Shown: positions 51,298-61,557, numbered from the stretch's first letter. The stretch: DNA of 64,000 bases from Dyella_B acidisoli (GCF_049532895.1 NZ_CP064031.1:3162001-3226000); one strand, 5' to 3'. Made by a program: numbers and translations. The notes: generated by a model not told the origin, from the letters alone.

Positions 51298-53808
51298 TCA
51301 GTGCGGACGTGCGGGCGTTTCGGCCCCATCCTCGTGCTGAGGCACGGTTTCGCTCGTTGAGGCAGTCTTTGCCGTGGTTTCTGTTTGCTCCTTGACCAAC
51401 GGCTGCAGCGGACGTTCCAGCGCTATGTCGAGCACCTCATCGATCCAACGCACCGGATGTATATCCAGCGAACCGGTGATGTTTTCCGGAATGTCGGCCA
51501 GATCTTTGCGGTTTTCGTCCGGAATGATCACGGTGGTGATGCCACCGCGATGCGCCGCGAGCAACTTTTCTTTCAAGCCGCCAATGGGCAACACGCGACC
51601 ACGCAACGTGATTTCGCCAGTCATGGCCACTTCGGAGCGCACGGGTACCTTAGTGAGTGCCGAAACCAGCGCCGTGCACATCGCAATACCAGCACTCGGA
51701 CCGTCCTTCGGTGTAGCGCCTTCCGGCACGTGAATGTGCAGGTCGAATTTCTCATGGAAATCCGGATCAATACCAAGCTGATCTGCGCGCGCGCGCACGA
51801 CCGACAGAGCGGCCTGGATCGACTCCTTCATCACATCACCAAGCTGGCCGGTATGCACTTGTCGTCCTTTACCCGGCACGATCGATGCTTCGATGCTCAA
51901 CAGATCGCCGCCCACCTGCGTCCATGCCAAGCCCGTGACAAGGCCAACTTCGTTCTGCTGCTCCTTGCGGCCGAAATCGAAACGACGCACGCCGAGATAT
52001 TTTTCAAGGTTGTCGGAATTCACTGTCACCTTGCCGGACACTGTCGCTTTTGCTTTTTTCTTCTCGGCCTTGGCTATCTCTGCGCCTTCTTTCAGTTCGC
52101 CTAGCGTGAGTTGCTTCACCACCTTGCGGCAGATCTTGGAAATTTCGCGCTCGAGATTGCGCACACCCGATTCGCGCGTGTAGTAGCGCACGATATCGCG
52201 CACTGCCTCTTCGTCTACGGCGACCTCATCCGGCTTCAAACCGTTGGCCTTGATCTGCTTGGGCAATAAATATTTTTGCGCGATCCCCAGCTTTTCGTCT
52301 TCGGTATAGCCTGGAATGCGGATAACTTCCATGCGGTCCAAAAGCGGACCGGGAATGTTCAGCGAATTCGCGGTAGCAATCCACATCACTTCGGAAAGAT
52401 CGAGATCAACTTCCAGATAGTGATCGTTGAACGTGTGGTTCTGCTCAGGATCGAGCACCTCCAACAGTGCCGACGACGGATCGCCACGGAAATCCATCGA
52501 CATCTTGTCGATTTCATCCAGCACGAAGAGCGGATTCTTGCTGCCGACCTTGTTCATGTTCTGCACGATGCGACCGGGCATCGAACCGATGTAGGTGCGG
52601 CGATGTCCACGGATTTCCGCTTCATCGCGCACGCCACCAAGGCTCATGCGGACGAATTTTCGGTTGGTCGCCTTGGCGATCGATTGGCCGAGCGAGGTCT
52701 TTCCTACGCCAGGCGGACCGACGAGGCAGAGGATCGGTCCCTTCATGCTGCTGACGCGCTGCTGCACCGCGAGGTATTCGAGGATGCGTTCCTTCACCTT
52801 CTCCAGGCCGAAGTGGTCTGCATCCAATACTTGCTGCGCCAGCGCGAGATCCTTACGCACCTTGCTGCGCTTCTTCCACGGCACACCGATCAACCAGTCG
52901 AGATAGTTGCGCACCACCGTGGCTTCGGCAGACATGGGCGACATCTGCCGCAGCTTGCCAAATTCCTGTCGTGCCTTTGCCAGCACGGGCTTGGGCATAC
53001 CAGCATCTTCGATCTTCTTTTGCAGTTCCTCGATTTCGTTCGGGCCTTCTTCGCCCTCACCCAGCTCCTTCTGGATCGCCTTCATCTGCTCATTGAGGTA
53101 GTACTCGCGCTGGCTCTTTTCCATCTGCGACTTCACGCGGCCGCGGATGCGCTTTTCCACCTGCTGCAAATCGATTTCGCCGTCGACCAAACCGATCAGT
53201 AACTCAAGGCGCTGACCGACATCCGCCGTTTCCAGCACTTTTTGCTTGTCCGCCATGCGTACGGAAAGATGCGCGGCGATGGAATCGGCCAGGCGCGAAG
53301 GATCATCAATGCCCGACAGTGTCGCCAATACTTCCGGCGGCAGCTTGCGGCTCTGTTTGACCAATTGTTCGAACAGCGACACGAGCGTACGCGACACAAC
53401 ATCCAACTCGCGCTCTTTGATGCTGTAGACCGGCTCGATGACGCGCGAGCGCGCGGTGAGCATGCCGCTCTCGTCCTGGTATTCCTCAATCGACACGCGT
53501 GCCTGGCCTTCGACCAGCACTTTCACCGTGCCATCAGGAAGCTTCAACAATTGCAGCACACCAGCGAGCGTACCGATCTGATGCAGATCCTTGATAGCCG
53601 GATCGTCGATATCCGGGCTCTTTTGCGCGACCAGCAGGATCTGCCGTTCACCCTCCATGGCCCGTTCCAGCGCACGCATGGATTTGTCGCGCCCCACAAA
53701 CAACGGAATCACCATCTGCGGGTATACGACTACGTCACGCAGTGGAAGCACCGGCAGTACATCGAGGGCGGCGCCAGTAGCAGTGGAGATTGCGGCACTT
53801 TTTGCCAT
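51298..53808 (-). CDS. lon: ATP-dependent protease Lon
   Basis: An 836-residue cytoplasmic AAA+ serine protease that degrades misfolded and regulatory proteins. It has the N-terminal LON domain (LPVLPLRDVVVYPQMVIPL), the Walker A motif GPPGVGKTSL, Walker B VLDEIDKM, and a C-terminal protease domain with Ser705 in KDGPSAG and the lysine further on in the same domain. The C-terminal tail of about 45 residues is Thr/Glu-rich. A linker of Lys/Ala residues (EKKKAKATVSGK) between the ATPase and protease domains is slightly longer than usual. It lies between clpX and hupB, the standard order; no sigma-32 promoter was recognised. Confidence 0.98.
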   Translation of the reverse strand: MAKSAAISTATGAALDVLPVLPLRDVVVYPQMVIPLFVGRDKSMRALERAMEGERQILLVAQKSPDIDDPAIKDLHQIGTLAGVLQLLKLPDGTVKVLVEGQARVSIEEYQDESGMLTARSRVIEPVYSIKERELDVVSRTLVSLFEQLVKQSRKLPPEVLATLSGIDDPSRLADSIAAHLSVRMADKQKVLETADVGQRLELLIGLVDGEIDLQQVEKRIRGRVKSQMEKSQREYYLNEQMKAIQKELGEGEEGPNEIEELQKKIEDAGMPKPVLAKARQEFGKLRQMSPMSAEATVVRNYLDWLIGVPWKKRSKVRKDLALAQQVLDADHFGLEKVKERILEYLAVQQRVSSMKGPILCLVGPPGVGKTSLGQSIAKATNRKFVRMSLGGVRDEAEIRGHRRTYIGSMPGRIVQNMNKVGSKNPLFVLDEIDKMSMDFRGDPSSALLEVLDPEQNHTFNDHYLEVDLDLSEVMWIATANSLNIPGPLLDRMEVIRIPGYTEDEKLGIAQKYLLPKQIKANGLKPDEVAVDEEAVRDIVRYYTRESGVRNLEREISKICRKVVKQLTLGELKEGAEIAKAEKKKAKATVSGKVTVNSDNLEKYLGVRRFDFGRKEQQNEVGLVTGLAWTQVGGDLLSIEASIVPGKGRQVHTGQLGDVMKESIQAALSVVRARADQLGIDPDFHEKFDLHIHVPEGATPKDGPSAGIAMCTALVSALTKVPVRSEVAMTGEITLRGRVLPIGGLKEKLLAAHRGGITTVIIPDENRKDLADIPENITGSLDIHPVRWIDEVLDIALERPLQPLVKEQTETTAKTASTSETVPQHEDGAETPARPH

Positions 53809-54025
53809 CGCAGGGAGTCTCTCGCGAATAAGGTTGGGGAATCTTCAAACGGCCATCCTGACCGCTCTTCAGCATCGACCGATCCGGTTGTTACAGGCCC
53901 GAATTCGCGCGGCACATCCTGTGTCACTTGGTCGACGACCCCGACACTGCGCCGAGGCCACTGACTCGTCAAGTGGAGGCATCACTGAACGCATACAAGT
54001 GCCGGCGAGGTAACGGAAAAAACAT

Positions 54026-54054
54026 ACGGCCCCGGCGGAAGCCGCCGGGGCCGT
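54026..54054 (-). terminator. terminator of clpX
   Basis: A perfect 13-bp GC-rich stem around a three-base loop; on the minus strand it leads to ATGTTTTTTCC. Confidence 0.9.
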
Positions 54055-54076
54055 CAAAGTCTCACGAATGCGAAGA

Positions 54077-55378
54077 TCAGGCGGCTGCGTCGCCGCTTTC
54101 GCTACCGATGCGCGCCTGTTGCTGCAAGTTACCGCGATAGATGAGATACGGCTCGGCCTGGCCCTCTATGACAGCGTCATCCACCACAACTTTGCTGACA
54201 TGCTCCAATGAAGGAAGCTCGTACATCGTATCCAGCAGCACCTGTTCGAGGATTGTGCGAAGCCCACGCGCGCCTGTCTTGCGCTTGAGAGCCTTGCGAG
54301 CGATGGCTTGGAGAGCTTCCGGACGGAATTCCAGCTCAACACCTTCCATTTCGAACAGCTTGCGGAACTGTTTGGTGACAGCGTTGCGCGGCTCCGTAAG
54401 GATTTTCACCAACGCGGGTTCGTCCAACTCATCCAGCGTAGCTACCACCGGCAAACGTCCGACGAATTCCGGAATCAGGCCGAAGCGTACCAAGTCCGAC
54501 GGTTCCACTTCGGACAGCACTTTGCCGAGATTTTCCGTACGTTCTTTCGAACGCACTTCGGCGGCAAAGCCGATGCCGATGGTTTCGGAGCGCTGCTGGA
54601 TGACCTTTTCCAGACCAGCGAACGCGCCACCGCAAATGAACAGGATGTTCTTCGTGTCGACTTGCAGGAATTCCTGCTGCGGATGCTTACGACCACCCTG
54701 CGGCGGCACAGAAGCCAACGTGCCTTCGATCAGCTTGAGCAGCGCCTGCTGCACACCTTCACCAGATACGTCGCGCGTGATCGACGGGTTTTCGCTCTTA
54801 CGCGAAATCTTGTCGATCTCATCGATGTAGACGATACCCGACTGCGCCTTTTCGACGTCGTAGTCGCACTTCTGCAACAGCTTCTGGATAATATTTTCGA
54901 CGTCCTCACCCACATAACCGGCTTCGGTCAGCGTGGTGGCGTCGGCGATGGTGAACGGCACGTTGAGCAGGCGCGCTAGCGTTTCGGCCAGCAGCGTCTT
55001 GCCCGAGCCGGTCGGTCCGATAAGCAAGATGTTGGACTTGCCCAGCTCGATGTCGTCGCTGCGCTGGCGCGATTCCATCCGCTTGTAGTGGTTGTAGACC
55101 GCGACGGCTAACGCCTTCTTGGCACGCGTCTGCCCGACCACGTACTGATCGAGGGTCTCCATGATTTCTTTGGGCTTGGGCAACTGGTTACGCCCGGAGG
55201 CAGCCTTCTCTTCCAGCTCCTCGCGGATGATGTCGTTGCACAGCTCCACGCACTCATCGCAGATGAACACGGATGGACCCGCGATCAGCTTGCGCACCTC
55301 GTGCTGGCTCTTGCCGCAGAAGGAGCAGTAAAGAATCTTGCCGCTGTCGTTGGAACGGCCCTGCCGCTCGTCAGTCAT
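54077..55378 (-). CDS. clpX: ATP-dependent Clp protease ATP-binding subunit ClpX
   Basis: A 433-residue AAA+ unfoldase that feeds substrates to ClpP. It has the N-terminal zinc-binding domain (Cys18, Cys21, Cys40, Cys43), Walker A GPTGSGKTLLA, Walker B VYIDEIDK, the pore loop within AGYVGEDVE, and the IGF-type ClpP-docking loop region (SETIGIGFAAE). It follows clpP by 106 bases, with a hairpin between them. Confidence 0.98.
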   Translation of the reverse strand: MTDERQGRSNDSGKILYCSFCGKSQHEVRKLIAGPSVFICDECVELCNDIIREELEEKAASGRNQLPKPKEIMETLDQYVVGQTRAKKALAVAVYNHYKRMESRQRSDDIELGKSNILLIGPTGSGKTLLAETLARLLNVPFTIADATTLTEAGYVGEDVENIIQKLLQKCDYDVEKAQSGIVYIDEIDKISRKSENPSITRDVSGEGVQQALLKLIEGTLASVPPQGGRKHPQQEFLQVDTKNILFICGGAFAGLEKVIQQRSETIGIGFAAEVRSKERTENLGKVLSEVEPSDLVRFGLIPEFVGRLPVVATLDELDEPALVKILTEPRNAVTKQFRKLFEMEGVELEFRPEALQAIARKALKRKTGARGLRTILEQVLLDTMYELPSLEHVSKVVVDDAVIEGQAEPYLIYRGNLQQQARIGSESGDAAA

Positions 55379-55426
55379 TCGTTTGATCCTGCTGGAAAAT
55401 CCCGGTACGGGTCGAGAATAGCACAG

Positions 55427-55456
55427 GGTTCCGAGTCCGCACCCGGACGCGGAACC
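55427..55456 (-). terminator. hairpin between clpP and clpX
   Basis: A GGTTCCG / CGGAACC stem with a further inner TCCG pairing, in the clpP-clpX gap. It has no T-run; it may be an attenuator or an mRNA processing site. Confidence 0.5.
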
Positions 55457-55484
55457 TCGTTTGTGGAGGGAGAATCGGCTGAAA

Positions 55485-56114
55485 TCAGGCCGACTTGACC
55501 GTTTCGACGGCGCGACGGTCCAGAACGGCGTCGATCAGACCGTATTCCTTGGCCTGGTCAGCACTCATGAAACGATCACGCTCCATATCACGTTCGATCC
55601 TATCGAGCGGCTGGCCAGTGTGCTGGACGTAGATATCGTTCAGCCGGCGACGCAAATACAGGATTTCCTGAGCCTGGATCTCGATATCCGTGGCTTGGCC
55701 ACGCGCGCCACCGGAAGGCTGGTGGATCATCACACGCGAATTAGGCAGCGAATAACGTTTGCCCTTGGCGCCGGCCATCAACAACAGGGAAGCAGCACTG
55801 CATGCCTGACCGACGCACATGGTGCTCACATCGGGCTTGATGAACTGCATGGTGTCGTAGATGGCGAGGCCCGCGGTGACGGCGCCGCCAGGGCTGTTGA
55901 TGTACAGATGGATGTCCTTGTCGGGATTTTCCGACTCAAGAAACAGCATCTGCGCTACAAGCAAATTAGCTACCTGATCGTTTACTTCGCCGACCAGGAA
56001 GATCACGCGCTCCTTGAGCAAGCGTGAGTAGATGTCATACGAACGCTCACCGCGAGCGGTCTGCTCGACGACGATCGGCACAAGGTTGAGGTTCTGGATC
56101 GGGTCCATGGCCAT
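55485..56114 (-). CDS. clpP: ATP-dependent Clp protease proteolytic subunit
   Basis: A 209-residue serine peptidase forming the 14-mer chamber of ClpXP. The triad is Ser106 in VGQACSAASL, His131 in MIHQPSGG and an aspartate near residue 180. The ATG at 56114 (MAMDPIQN) is chosen since GGAGA lies nine bases upstream; ATG 56108 is also possible, and the frame open to 56198 has no ribosome-binding site. The order tig-clpP-clpX-lon is conserved. Confidence 0.97.
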   Translation of the reverse strand: MAMDPIQNLNLVPIVVEQTARGERSYDIYSRLLKERVIFLVGEVNDQVANLLVAQMLFLESENPDKDIHLYINSPGGAVTAGLAIYDTMQFIKPDVSTMCVGQACSAASLLLMAGAKGKRYSLPNSRVMIHQPSGGARGQATDIEIQAQEILYLRRRLNDIYVQHTGQPLDRIERDMERDRFMSADQAKEYGLIDAVLDRRAVETVKSA

Positions 56115-56348
56115 GCGTGCGACTCTCCGGAGTGGGGACTGAATGCGATTCGTATGCTCAAACCAGACTAGCAGGTCGGGAAATCCCTTCGCTAGCAAAG
56201 CCGATGGAAATCAGCCGCAAATCCAGCATTTTTCGCATGCTCGATGCGCTGACCCACATTCGACATAAGTCGAACCAGGCGCGTCGGAAAGTGCGGGAAA
56301 GCACTCTCCCTACGCCCTGGCGTGCTAGCCAGCCCTGATCGAATCGTC

Positions 56349-57641
56349 TCAGGCGCCGACCGGGCGCATCACTTCGTCGAAGCTCAGGTTATCCACGGTG
56401 GTCTTGGCATGTTCGGCCACCCACTCGGCTACCTGATCTTCCATGACGCGGTTCTGCAACCCTGACATCAACTGGGGATCGCCGTTATAGAGTTCAATGA
56501 CCTTCTCCGGCTCCTCGTAAGTTGAGGCGATAGCTGCGAGTTGCTCGGCCAAGCGGGTGCGATCCAGCTTCAGCTCTTTCTTGCGGGCGATTTCGCCCAT
56601 GAGGAGACCAGCGATGACGCGCAAGCGTGCGGCCGGCATAGCGGCGTCGACCAACTGCGGCGGAGGCTGCTGGCCACGCGGCACGCTTGAAGCCGCCAAG
56701 TTGCGCGCTTCGCCCTGCACCATCAGGTTAGGCACTTCGAGCTCGCTGTGTGCCTGGGCCAGCTTCTCGGCAACCTGAGACTTCAGGCGGCCCATCAGAG
56801 CAGCCTTAAGCTCACGCTCCAGGTTGGCGCGCACCTCCTTGCGGAAGTGATCCATGTCGCCATCGTCGATGCCGAACAGGCTGATGAACTCGGCATCCAC
56901 TTCCGGCAGCTTCGGCTCCTGCACCTTCACGATGCTGAAGTTCACTTTCGCCGTCTTGCCAGCGAGCTGCTCGTTACGGAAATCGGCTGGGAATTCGATG
57001 TCGTCTTCGAACGACTCACCCACCTTGCGGCCAGTGAGCGCGCCATCCAGCGCCTTGAACAGGGTGCCTGAACCCAACACGCTGCCGGCGCGCTCCAGGC
57101 CTTCGGCCGGGAAGCGGTAGTCACCGGTTACGGCGGCGTATTCGAACATCACGAAATCGCCCTCGGCGGAGGGACGCTCGACTTCATTGAAGCTGCGGCG
57201 CTGCTGACGCAGCGTACCAATCATCTTCTCAACATCGGCGTCGGTGACTTCGGCCACCGGACGAGCGATTTCCAGCGCAGCGACGTCGATTTCAGGGAAT
57301 TCCGGCATCACCTCGAAAGTGGCCGTATAGGCGATTTCGCCGTTTTCCGGCTGGCCAGTGGTGTTAATGGCCGGGTTGGCAACGGGGCGCAGGTTTTCCT
57401 TCTCGAACGCCTCGCGCAGCGTGCTGCTGATCAAGTCGGAGAGCACTTCGCCACGCACTTGCGCGCCGAAGCGCTGCTGGATCACATTGGCGGGCACCTT
57501 GCCCGGGCGGAAGCCTTTCAGCCGAACCGTGCGGCTCATCTCAGCGATGCGCGCGCTGACCTGCGACTCGAAGCGCTCAGCCGGAAATTTAACCGTGAGC
57601 TTGCGCTCGAGCTTGCCGACGTTTTCAACCGAAAACTGCAT
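56349..57641 (-). CDS. tig: trigger factor
   Basis: A 430-residue ribosome-bound chaperone and prolyl isomerase. It has the N-terminal ribosome-binding signature GFRPGKVP (about residues 44-51), the central FKBP-like domain (about 150-245) and a helical C-terminal chaperone domain. The first residues MQFSVENVGKLERKL are canonical. It follows tRNA-Leu on the same strand and starts the clp-lon block. Confidence 0.97.
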   Translation of the reverse strand: MQFSVENVGKLERKLTVKFPAERFESQVSARIAEMSRTVRLKGFRPGKVPANVIQQRFGAQVRGEVLSDLISSTLREAFEKENLRPVANPAINTTGQPENGEIAYTATFEVMPEFPEIDVAALEIARPVAEVTDADVEKMIGTLRQQRRSFNEVERPSAEGDFVMFEYAAVTGDYRFPAEGLERAGSVLGSGTLFKALDGALTGRKVGESFEDDIEFPADFRNEQLAGKTAKVNFSIVKVQEPKLPEVDAEFISLFGIDDGDMDHFRKEVRANLERELKAALMGRLKSQVAEKLAQAHSELEVPNLMVQGEARNLAASSVPRGQQPPPQLVDAAMPAARLRVIAGLLMGEIARKKELKLDRTRLAEQLAAIASTYEEPEKVIELYNGDPQLMSGLQNRVMEDQVAEWVAEHAKTTVDNLSFDEVMRPVGA

Positions 57642-57724
57642 GACGTCTCCTGGAATGTCCTGTAATGGCCCGTGATAGCGCCACAGGCGGCCCCAGCCGC
57701 CTGCACGAAAAGCTCAAGGTCCGA

Positions 57725-57809
57725 TGGTGCGAAAGAAGGGACTCGAACCCTTACGGGGTTACCCGCTGGAACCTAAATCCAGTGCGTCTACCAATTCCGC
57801 CACTTTCGC
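57725..57809 (-). tRNA. tRNA-Leu (TAG)
   Basis: An 85-base class II tRNA with encoded CCA. The anticodon loop TTTAGGT sits between CTGGA and TCCAG. It lies 83 bases upstream of tig on the same strand. Confidence 0.96.
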
Positions 57810-58553
57810 ATCGTTCGCCGGATTAAGCTGCGGATTCTCAACGACTTTCTTGGGTCAACTCAAGACCGTCGAATGCCTGCCCTGCCGCGACCTGGGGCGA
57901 TGGCTACCTTGCGCCAAAGAGATGCATTTTACGGTTCGGTGAAGGTCCAGCACAAGCACGTGCCACCTACTTTCGCCCGTTGCTGCGACGCAAAAACCAC
58001 CACCGTCTTTCGGGCGGAAACGGCGAATCGCCGCACAACCGGCGATTGACACTGGAATCGCCAGCGGTGCATGGCACCTGCGGTATGCCCGCAACGCCCC
58101 ACGTGCAAGAGCGTAAATCTGTCGGCAAACCGCGTGTCCATGTGTTTCAACGCAACTAAGCGGCTCGGACTTAGGAGCGGAGGGAACCTGTAGCTGCCGT
58201 AATACACAGCCTTCTCTGTTCTAACTCTTGCGTAGCAAAAGGAAATAGTTATGCAACAGGTGGGTGAAGTCGTTTCGGGTTGGCTGAGTGGCGAAGAAGA
58301 CCTGTGCAATCCAGGGATCCGCTTTACATCGAAGGTGCTGCTGCCACCGAGTCGCCTTGACCGATCCTTGCACTGGCAAGGCGCTTATCCCCGGTGCGAC
58401 CTCATGTTCGTACAGCGGCAAGATTTGCGCGAGCATCTGCTACTGCTGTTGATCTGACCTGCCAACACGCAGCGTGTTTCTTGTCCCATAGCCGCATGCA
58501 TCCGGATTGCACGTTGCCCTCCCCATTGTTGCTTGAAACAAGGGGGTCTTGAA
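57810..58553. other. gene-poor stretch of about 740 bases
   Basis: No supported gene was found between tRNA-Leu and the GH31 gene. Open frames of 60-126 codons exist on both strands (for example 58221-58436 minus and 58251-58457 plus), but they lack ribosome-binding sites, recognisable motifs and typical codon bias. The part nearest the tRNA should contain its promoter. A degraded gene is possible but nothing could be recognised. Confidence 0.5.
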
Positions 58554-58576
58554 GGCCAGACACTCTTTGCCTGGCC
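58554..58576 (-). terminator. hairpin after the GH31 gene
   Basis: A 9-bp stem, GGCCAGACA / TGCCTGGCC with one mismatched pair, and a 5-base loop, nine bases after the GH31 stop. It has a weak T-run on the minus strand. Confidence 0.5.
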
Positions 58577-58584
58577 CTCCGACC

Positions 58585-60927
58585 TTACTTGCCAATCACC
58601 TTGGCGAGTTTCGGGACCGTCTTGTCGAACACGTCATCACCGCCGGTCGCACTCAATGCGCGGGATGCATCGTTCCAGTGCAGTTGGGTGGTAGAGCTGT
58701 TACCCGCTTCATAGCCGTACGACGTGCCGTCGTCGTCATACAGCGCAAAGTCGGCATCCTTGCCGGGATAGACACGAATCTCGGCAATCGACTGTTTCGA
58801 CGCGGTCGACTGAATGTCTGAACCCAGCGGCACGATCGAGCCCGCACGAACGAAGACAGGGATTTGATCGATGGGCGCAGCCACTTTCACCCAACGTCCA
58901 CCTGCCAGCTTTTCGTTGGTCCAGAAGTTGTACCAGTCGCTGCCTGCAGGCAGATAAACATCCTTTTCCGTCTGGCCTTGCTCGGTGACAGGCGCCACCA
59001 GGAAGGCTGGACCGAACATGTATTGCGTACCCAGATTGACGACGTTGGGATCGTTCGGGAAATCCATCCACAACGGCCGCATGAAGGGTGCACCCGTGTC
59101 ATACGTTGTCTTGGCTCGGCTATAGATATAGGGGATCAGGCGATAACGAAGCGCGTCGTACTTCGCCATGATCGCCTCGGCTTGATGACCGAAAGCCCAG
59201 ATTTCCGTGTGTTTGCGATCGCCATGCAAACGCAGGGTTGGCAGAAAGGTGCCGTACTCGAACCAGCGCGTTAGCAGTTCTGGATAATCGTTGTTCTGAC
59301 CCACTGTGTCGCGTGCATCAGAAGGATCAAGCAACGGCGGCTTGGTGGCGCTGGTCGTCTGCGGTAACCATTGCCAACCACCGATGTCATTGCCCCAATA
59401 GGCGATGCCGGATGCAGTCATGTTGAGGCCGGTGGGAATCTGACGTTGCAAAGCTTCCCAAGTTGGATCGATATCTGATGACCAAAAGAGCGCACCCGTG
59501 CGCTGCGATCCCAGATAAGCCGCACGGGAAAGAATCAACACACGCTTACTAGGCTTCCAGGCGCGCATACCCTGCGCGACGCCTTCTACGTGCAACAGCG
59601 GGAAAACGTTGTGATAACGGTCACCCGAGCCGATCGAATAGAAATATCCATCTGGCACCAGATCCGGCTCGGTCTCGTCAAGCCATGGATAGTCGAAGCC
59701 GTGCGAGAGAACGTTGTCGCGCGCATGCTCCCAATACCACTTGCGCGCCGCAGGATTGGTCGAGTCGATGAGAGCGCCTGCACGGTCCGAACGGAACGGT
59801 AAGCCATCGACTGTTTTGCCGTCCTTGTCCTTCAGGAAGTAACCCTTGGCATCAAGCTCCTTGAAATAACGCCCGGATCGTTCAAAGCGCGGCCAGATCG
59901 ACACGATCGACTTCATGCCCATGTCGTGAAGCTGTTTGTTCATGCCATCGGGATCTGGAAACTCGGCCGGATTGATATCCAGCTGGCCCATGTGCGTCCA
60001 ATAGAACCAGTCGACAACCATCACATCGAGCGGATAGTGCTTTTCACGATATGTGCGCGCAACACGCAATACTTCTGCCTGGCTGTCATAGCGCGCCTTG
60101 GACTGGATCAGACCGAAGGCCGCCTTGGGCGGAATCGGCGTCTTGCCAGTCACCCGCGCATAAGCCGAATAGATCTCTTCCGGTTTGTCGCCTGTGACGA
60201 CAAAGAAACTGACACGCTCACCCACTTTTGATTGGAAACTCGTGCGACCGCGGATGCCGGCCACAAAACGCGTATCGGATGGATTGTCCCAGATGATGCC
60301 GTAACCCTTCGACGACACCATGAAGGGCACGCAGACTGTTTCGCCTGTTGGGGCGTCATACCAGTGCTGGCAATCGATGACACGGCCGCGCAGATCGAGC
60401 GGGCCAAAGCTGTCCTGATTCTGACCCATGCCGTAATAGTGCTCATCGGCAGGCGCTGAAAAAGTAGCACCAACTTGATAGGTGGCTTCACCCGCCACTT
60501 CATGCGGCGACATTTCCCAACCGGTCATGTTGACGATCGTTTCGCCCCTGGCGTTCTTCACCTGCAGTCGAACCGGTGCCAGATTCGGTGCAAAGTACCG
60601 CTCTGTCACGCCCGGCGTGTGCGGCAGCGGCGCTGTGTCGACATGCAAGGTCAACGCTGAGGATGCAAAGGTGTCGCCGCTCTGATCACTCGTTTGACGG
60701 AAAGCCGAATTATCGGCGTGGTCGGCGAGAATCCCGTAGCCCGGTGCCTTCAGCGCTTCGGCCTTGTCAGCGGCAATCGTTACATGGATGACATTAGGAC
60801 CATAAGCCTCAACGCTTACCCACGTACCGTGCCGATCAAGCGTGACCATCGGTGCCGCATTAGCGACAGTAACGGCCGCGGCGAAAGACAAGCCCAAGCT
60901 CAGCAATGCAATGTTGGACGGACGCAC
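58585..60927 (-). CDS. secreted GH31 glycoside hydrolase (alpha-xylosidase-like)
   Basis: A 780-residue exported glycosidase. The signal peptide (NIALLSLGLSFAAAVTVANA) is cleaved near residue 24. An N-terminal beta-sandwich (about residues 30-250) is followed by the GH31 barrel with the nucleophile Asp417 in WLDETEPD and the acid/base Asp485 in WSSDID; a proximal and a distal C-terminal beta domain follow, with the end VYPGKDADFALYDDDG. The sequence pattern fits alpha-xylosidase or alpha-glucosidase activity on xyloglucan or starch fragments. The start is GTG at 60927, with AGGAAGGGG at seven bases, which puts the signal sequence at the terminus; ATG 60954 is in frame. No polysaccharide-utilisation genes are beside it. 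Confidence 0.9.
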   Translation of the reverse strand: MRPSNIALLSLGLSFAAAVTVANAAPMVTLDRHGTWVSVEAYGPNVIHVTIAADKAEALKAPGYGILADHADNSAFRQTSDQSGDTFASSALTLHVDTAPLPHTPGVTERYFAPNLAPVRLQVKNARGETIVNMTGWEMSPHEVAGEATYQVGATFSAPADEHYYGMGQNQDSFGPLDLRGRVIDCQHWYDAPTGETVCVPFMVSSKGYGIIWDNPSDTRFVAGIRGRTSFQSKVGERVSFFVVTGDKPEEIYSAYARVTGKTPIPPKAAFGLIQSKARYDSQAEVLRVARTYREKHYPLDVMVVDWFYWTHMGQLDINPAEFPDPDGMNKQLHDMGMKSIVSIWPRFERSGRYFKELDAKGYFLKDKDGKTVDGLPFRSDRAGALIDSTNPAARKWYWEHARDNVLSHGFDYPWLDETEPDLVPDGYFYSIGSGDRYHNVFPLLHVEGVAQGMRAWKPSKRVLILSRAAYLGSQRTGALFWSSDIDPTWEALQRQIPTGLNMTASGIAYWGNDIGGWQWLPQTTSATKPPLLDPSDARDTVGQNNDYPELLTRWFEYGTFLPTLRLHGDRKHTEIWAFGHQAEAIMAKYDALRYRLIPYIYSRAKTTYDTGAPFMRPLWMDFPNDPNVVNLGTQYMFGPAFLVAPVTEQGQTEKDVYLPAGSDWYNFWTNEKLAGGRWVKVAAPIDQIPVFVRAGSIVPLGSDIQSTASKQSIAEIRVYPGKDADFALYDDDGTSYGYEAGNSSTTQLHWNDASRALSATGGDDVFDKTVPKLAKVIGK

Positions 60928-61250
60928 GACACCCCTTCCTGTTAGCACACACATTTCCCGCGTCACTAGATGCGCGCAGTCGAATGTCCGGCTATTTATC
61001 ATATAAATGGAGCTTCCCCGTCGCCCTTCCCGGCCAAGCGATTAAATTCGCTATACGAGTTGGGTGATTAAGCAAAAGACGAGCACGAAGCAGGGGCGGC
61101 AACGTTAACGGCTCCGAGTTCAAGCCCGTGAAGCACGAGCGGAGCGACGGCCGCGCAAGCTCCAATAGATAGATGCCGCTTGGGCGTACTGAAGCATCGG
61201 GTATCACGAAGTCGAAGACAGCCGGCTAACAAACAGCAAATGCCAGGCCG
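60928..61250. other. intergenic stretch upstream of the GH31 gene
   Basis: About 320 bases separate the GH31 start from the tRNA terminator. It should contain the GH31 promoter (an AT-rich patch with TATGATAAAT on the minus strand near 60995-61010), but no clear -35 or operator was recognised. A 60-70 codon open frame on the minus strand is not supported. Confidence 0.4.
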
Positions 61251-61292
61251 TAAAAAAGAAAAAGGCACTCAGGGAGAACCCTAAGTGCCTGG
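61251..61292 (-). terminator. terminator of the five-tRNA transcript
   Basis: A stem of AGGCACT with AGTGCCT and an inner AGGG/CCCT pairing; on the minus strand it is followed by TTTTTCTTTTTTA. Confidence 0.85.
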
Positions 61293-61298
61293 TTTAGC

Positions 61299-61374
<76 letters not shown>

Positions 61375-61389
61375 AGAACTACTTGAAAT

Positions 61390-61467
61390 TGGGGTGGACG
61401 ATGGGACTCGAACCCACGACAACCGGAATCACAATCCGGTACTCTAACCAACTGAGCTACGCCCACC
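61390..61467 (-). tRNA. tRNA-His (GTG)
   Basis: 78 bases including the encoded G(-1), C73 and CCA. The anticodon loop TTGTGAT sits between CCGGA and TCCGG. Confidence 0.96.
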
Positions 61468-61480
61468 GTAATCACGAATC

Positions 61481-61557
61481 TGGCGCGCCCGACAGGAATC
61501 GAACCTGCAACCGTCGGCTTAGAAGGCCGATGCTCTATCCGGTTGAGCTACAGGCGC
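61481..61557 (-). tRNA. tRNA-Arg (TCT)
   Basis: 77 bases with encoded CCA and anticodon loop CTTCTAA; it reads AGA and AGG codons. Confidence 0.96.

Noticed and set aside
53809..53870. Heat-shock (sigma-32) promoter for lon
   Set aside because: A TTGAAG is present upstream on the minus strand, but the CCCCA that follows is too close for a sigma-32 promoter.
58221..58457. Overlapping 68-71 codon frames on both strands in the gap before the GH31 gene
   Set aside because: No ribosome-binding site, motif or coding bias; could not be tied to any family.
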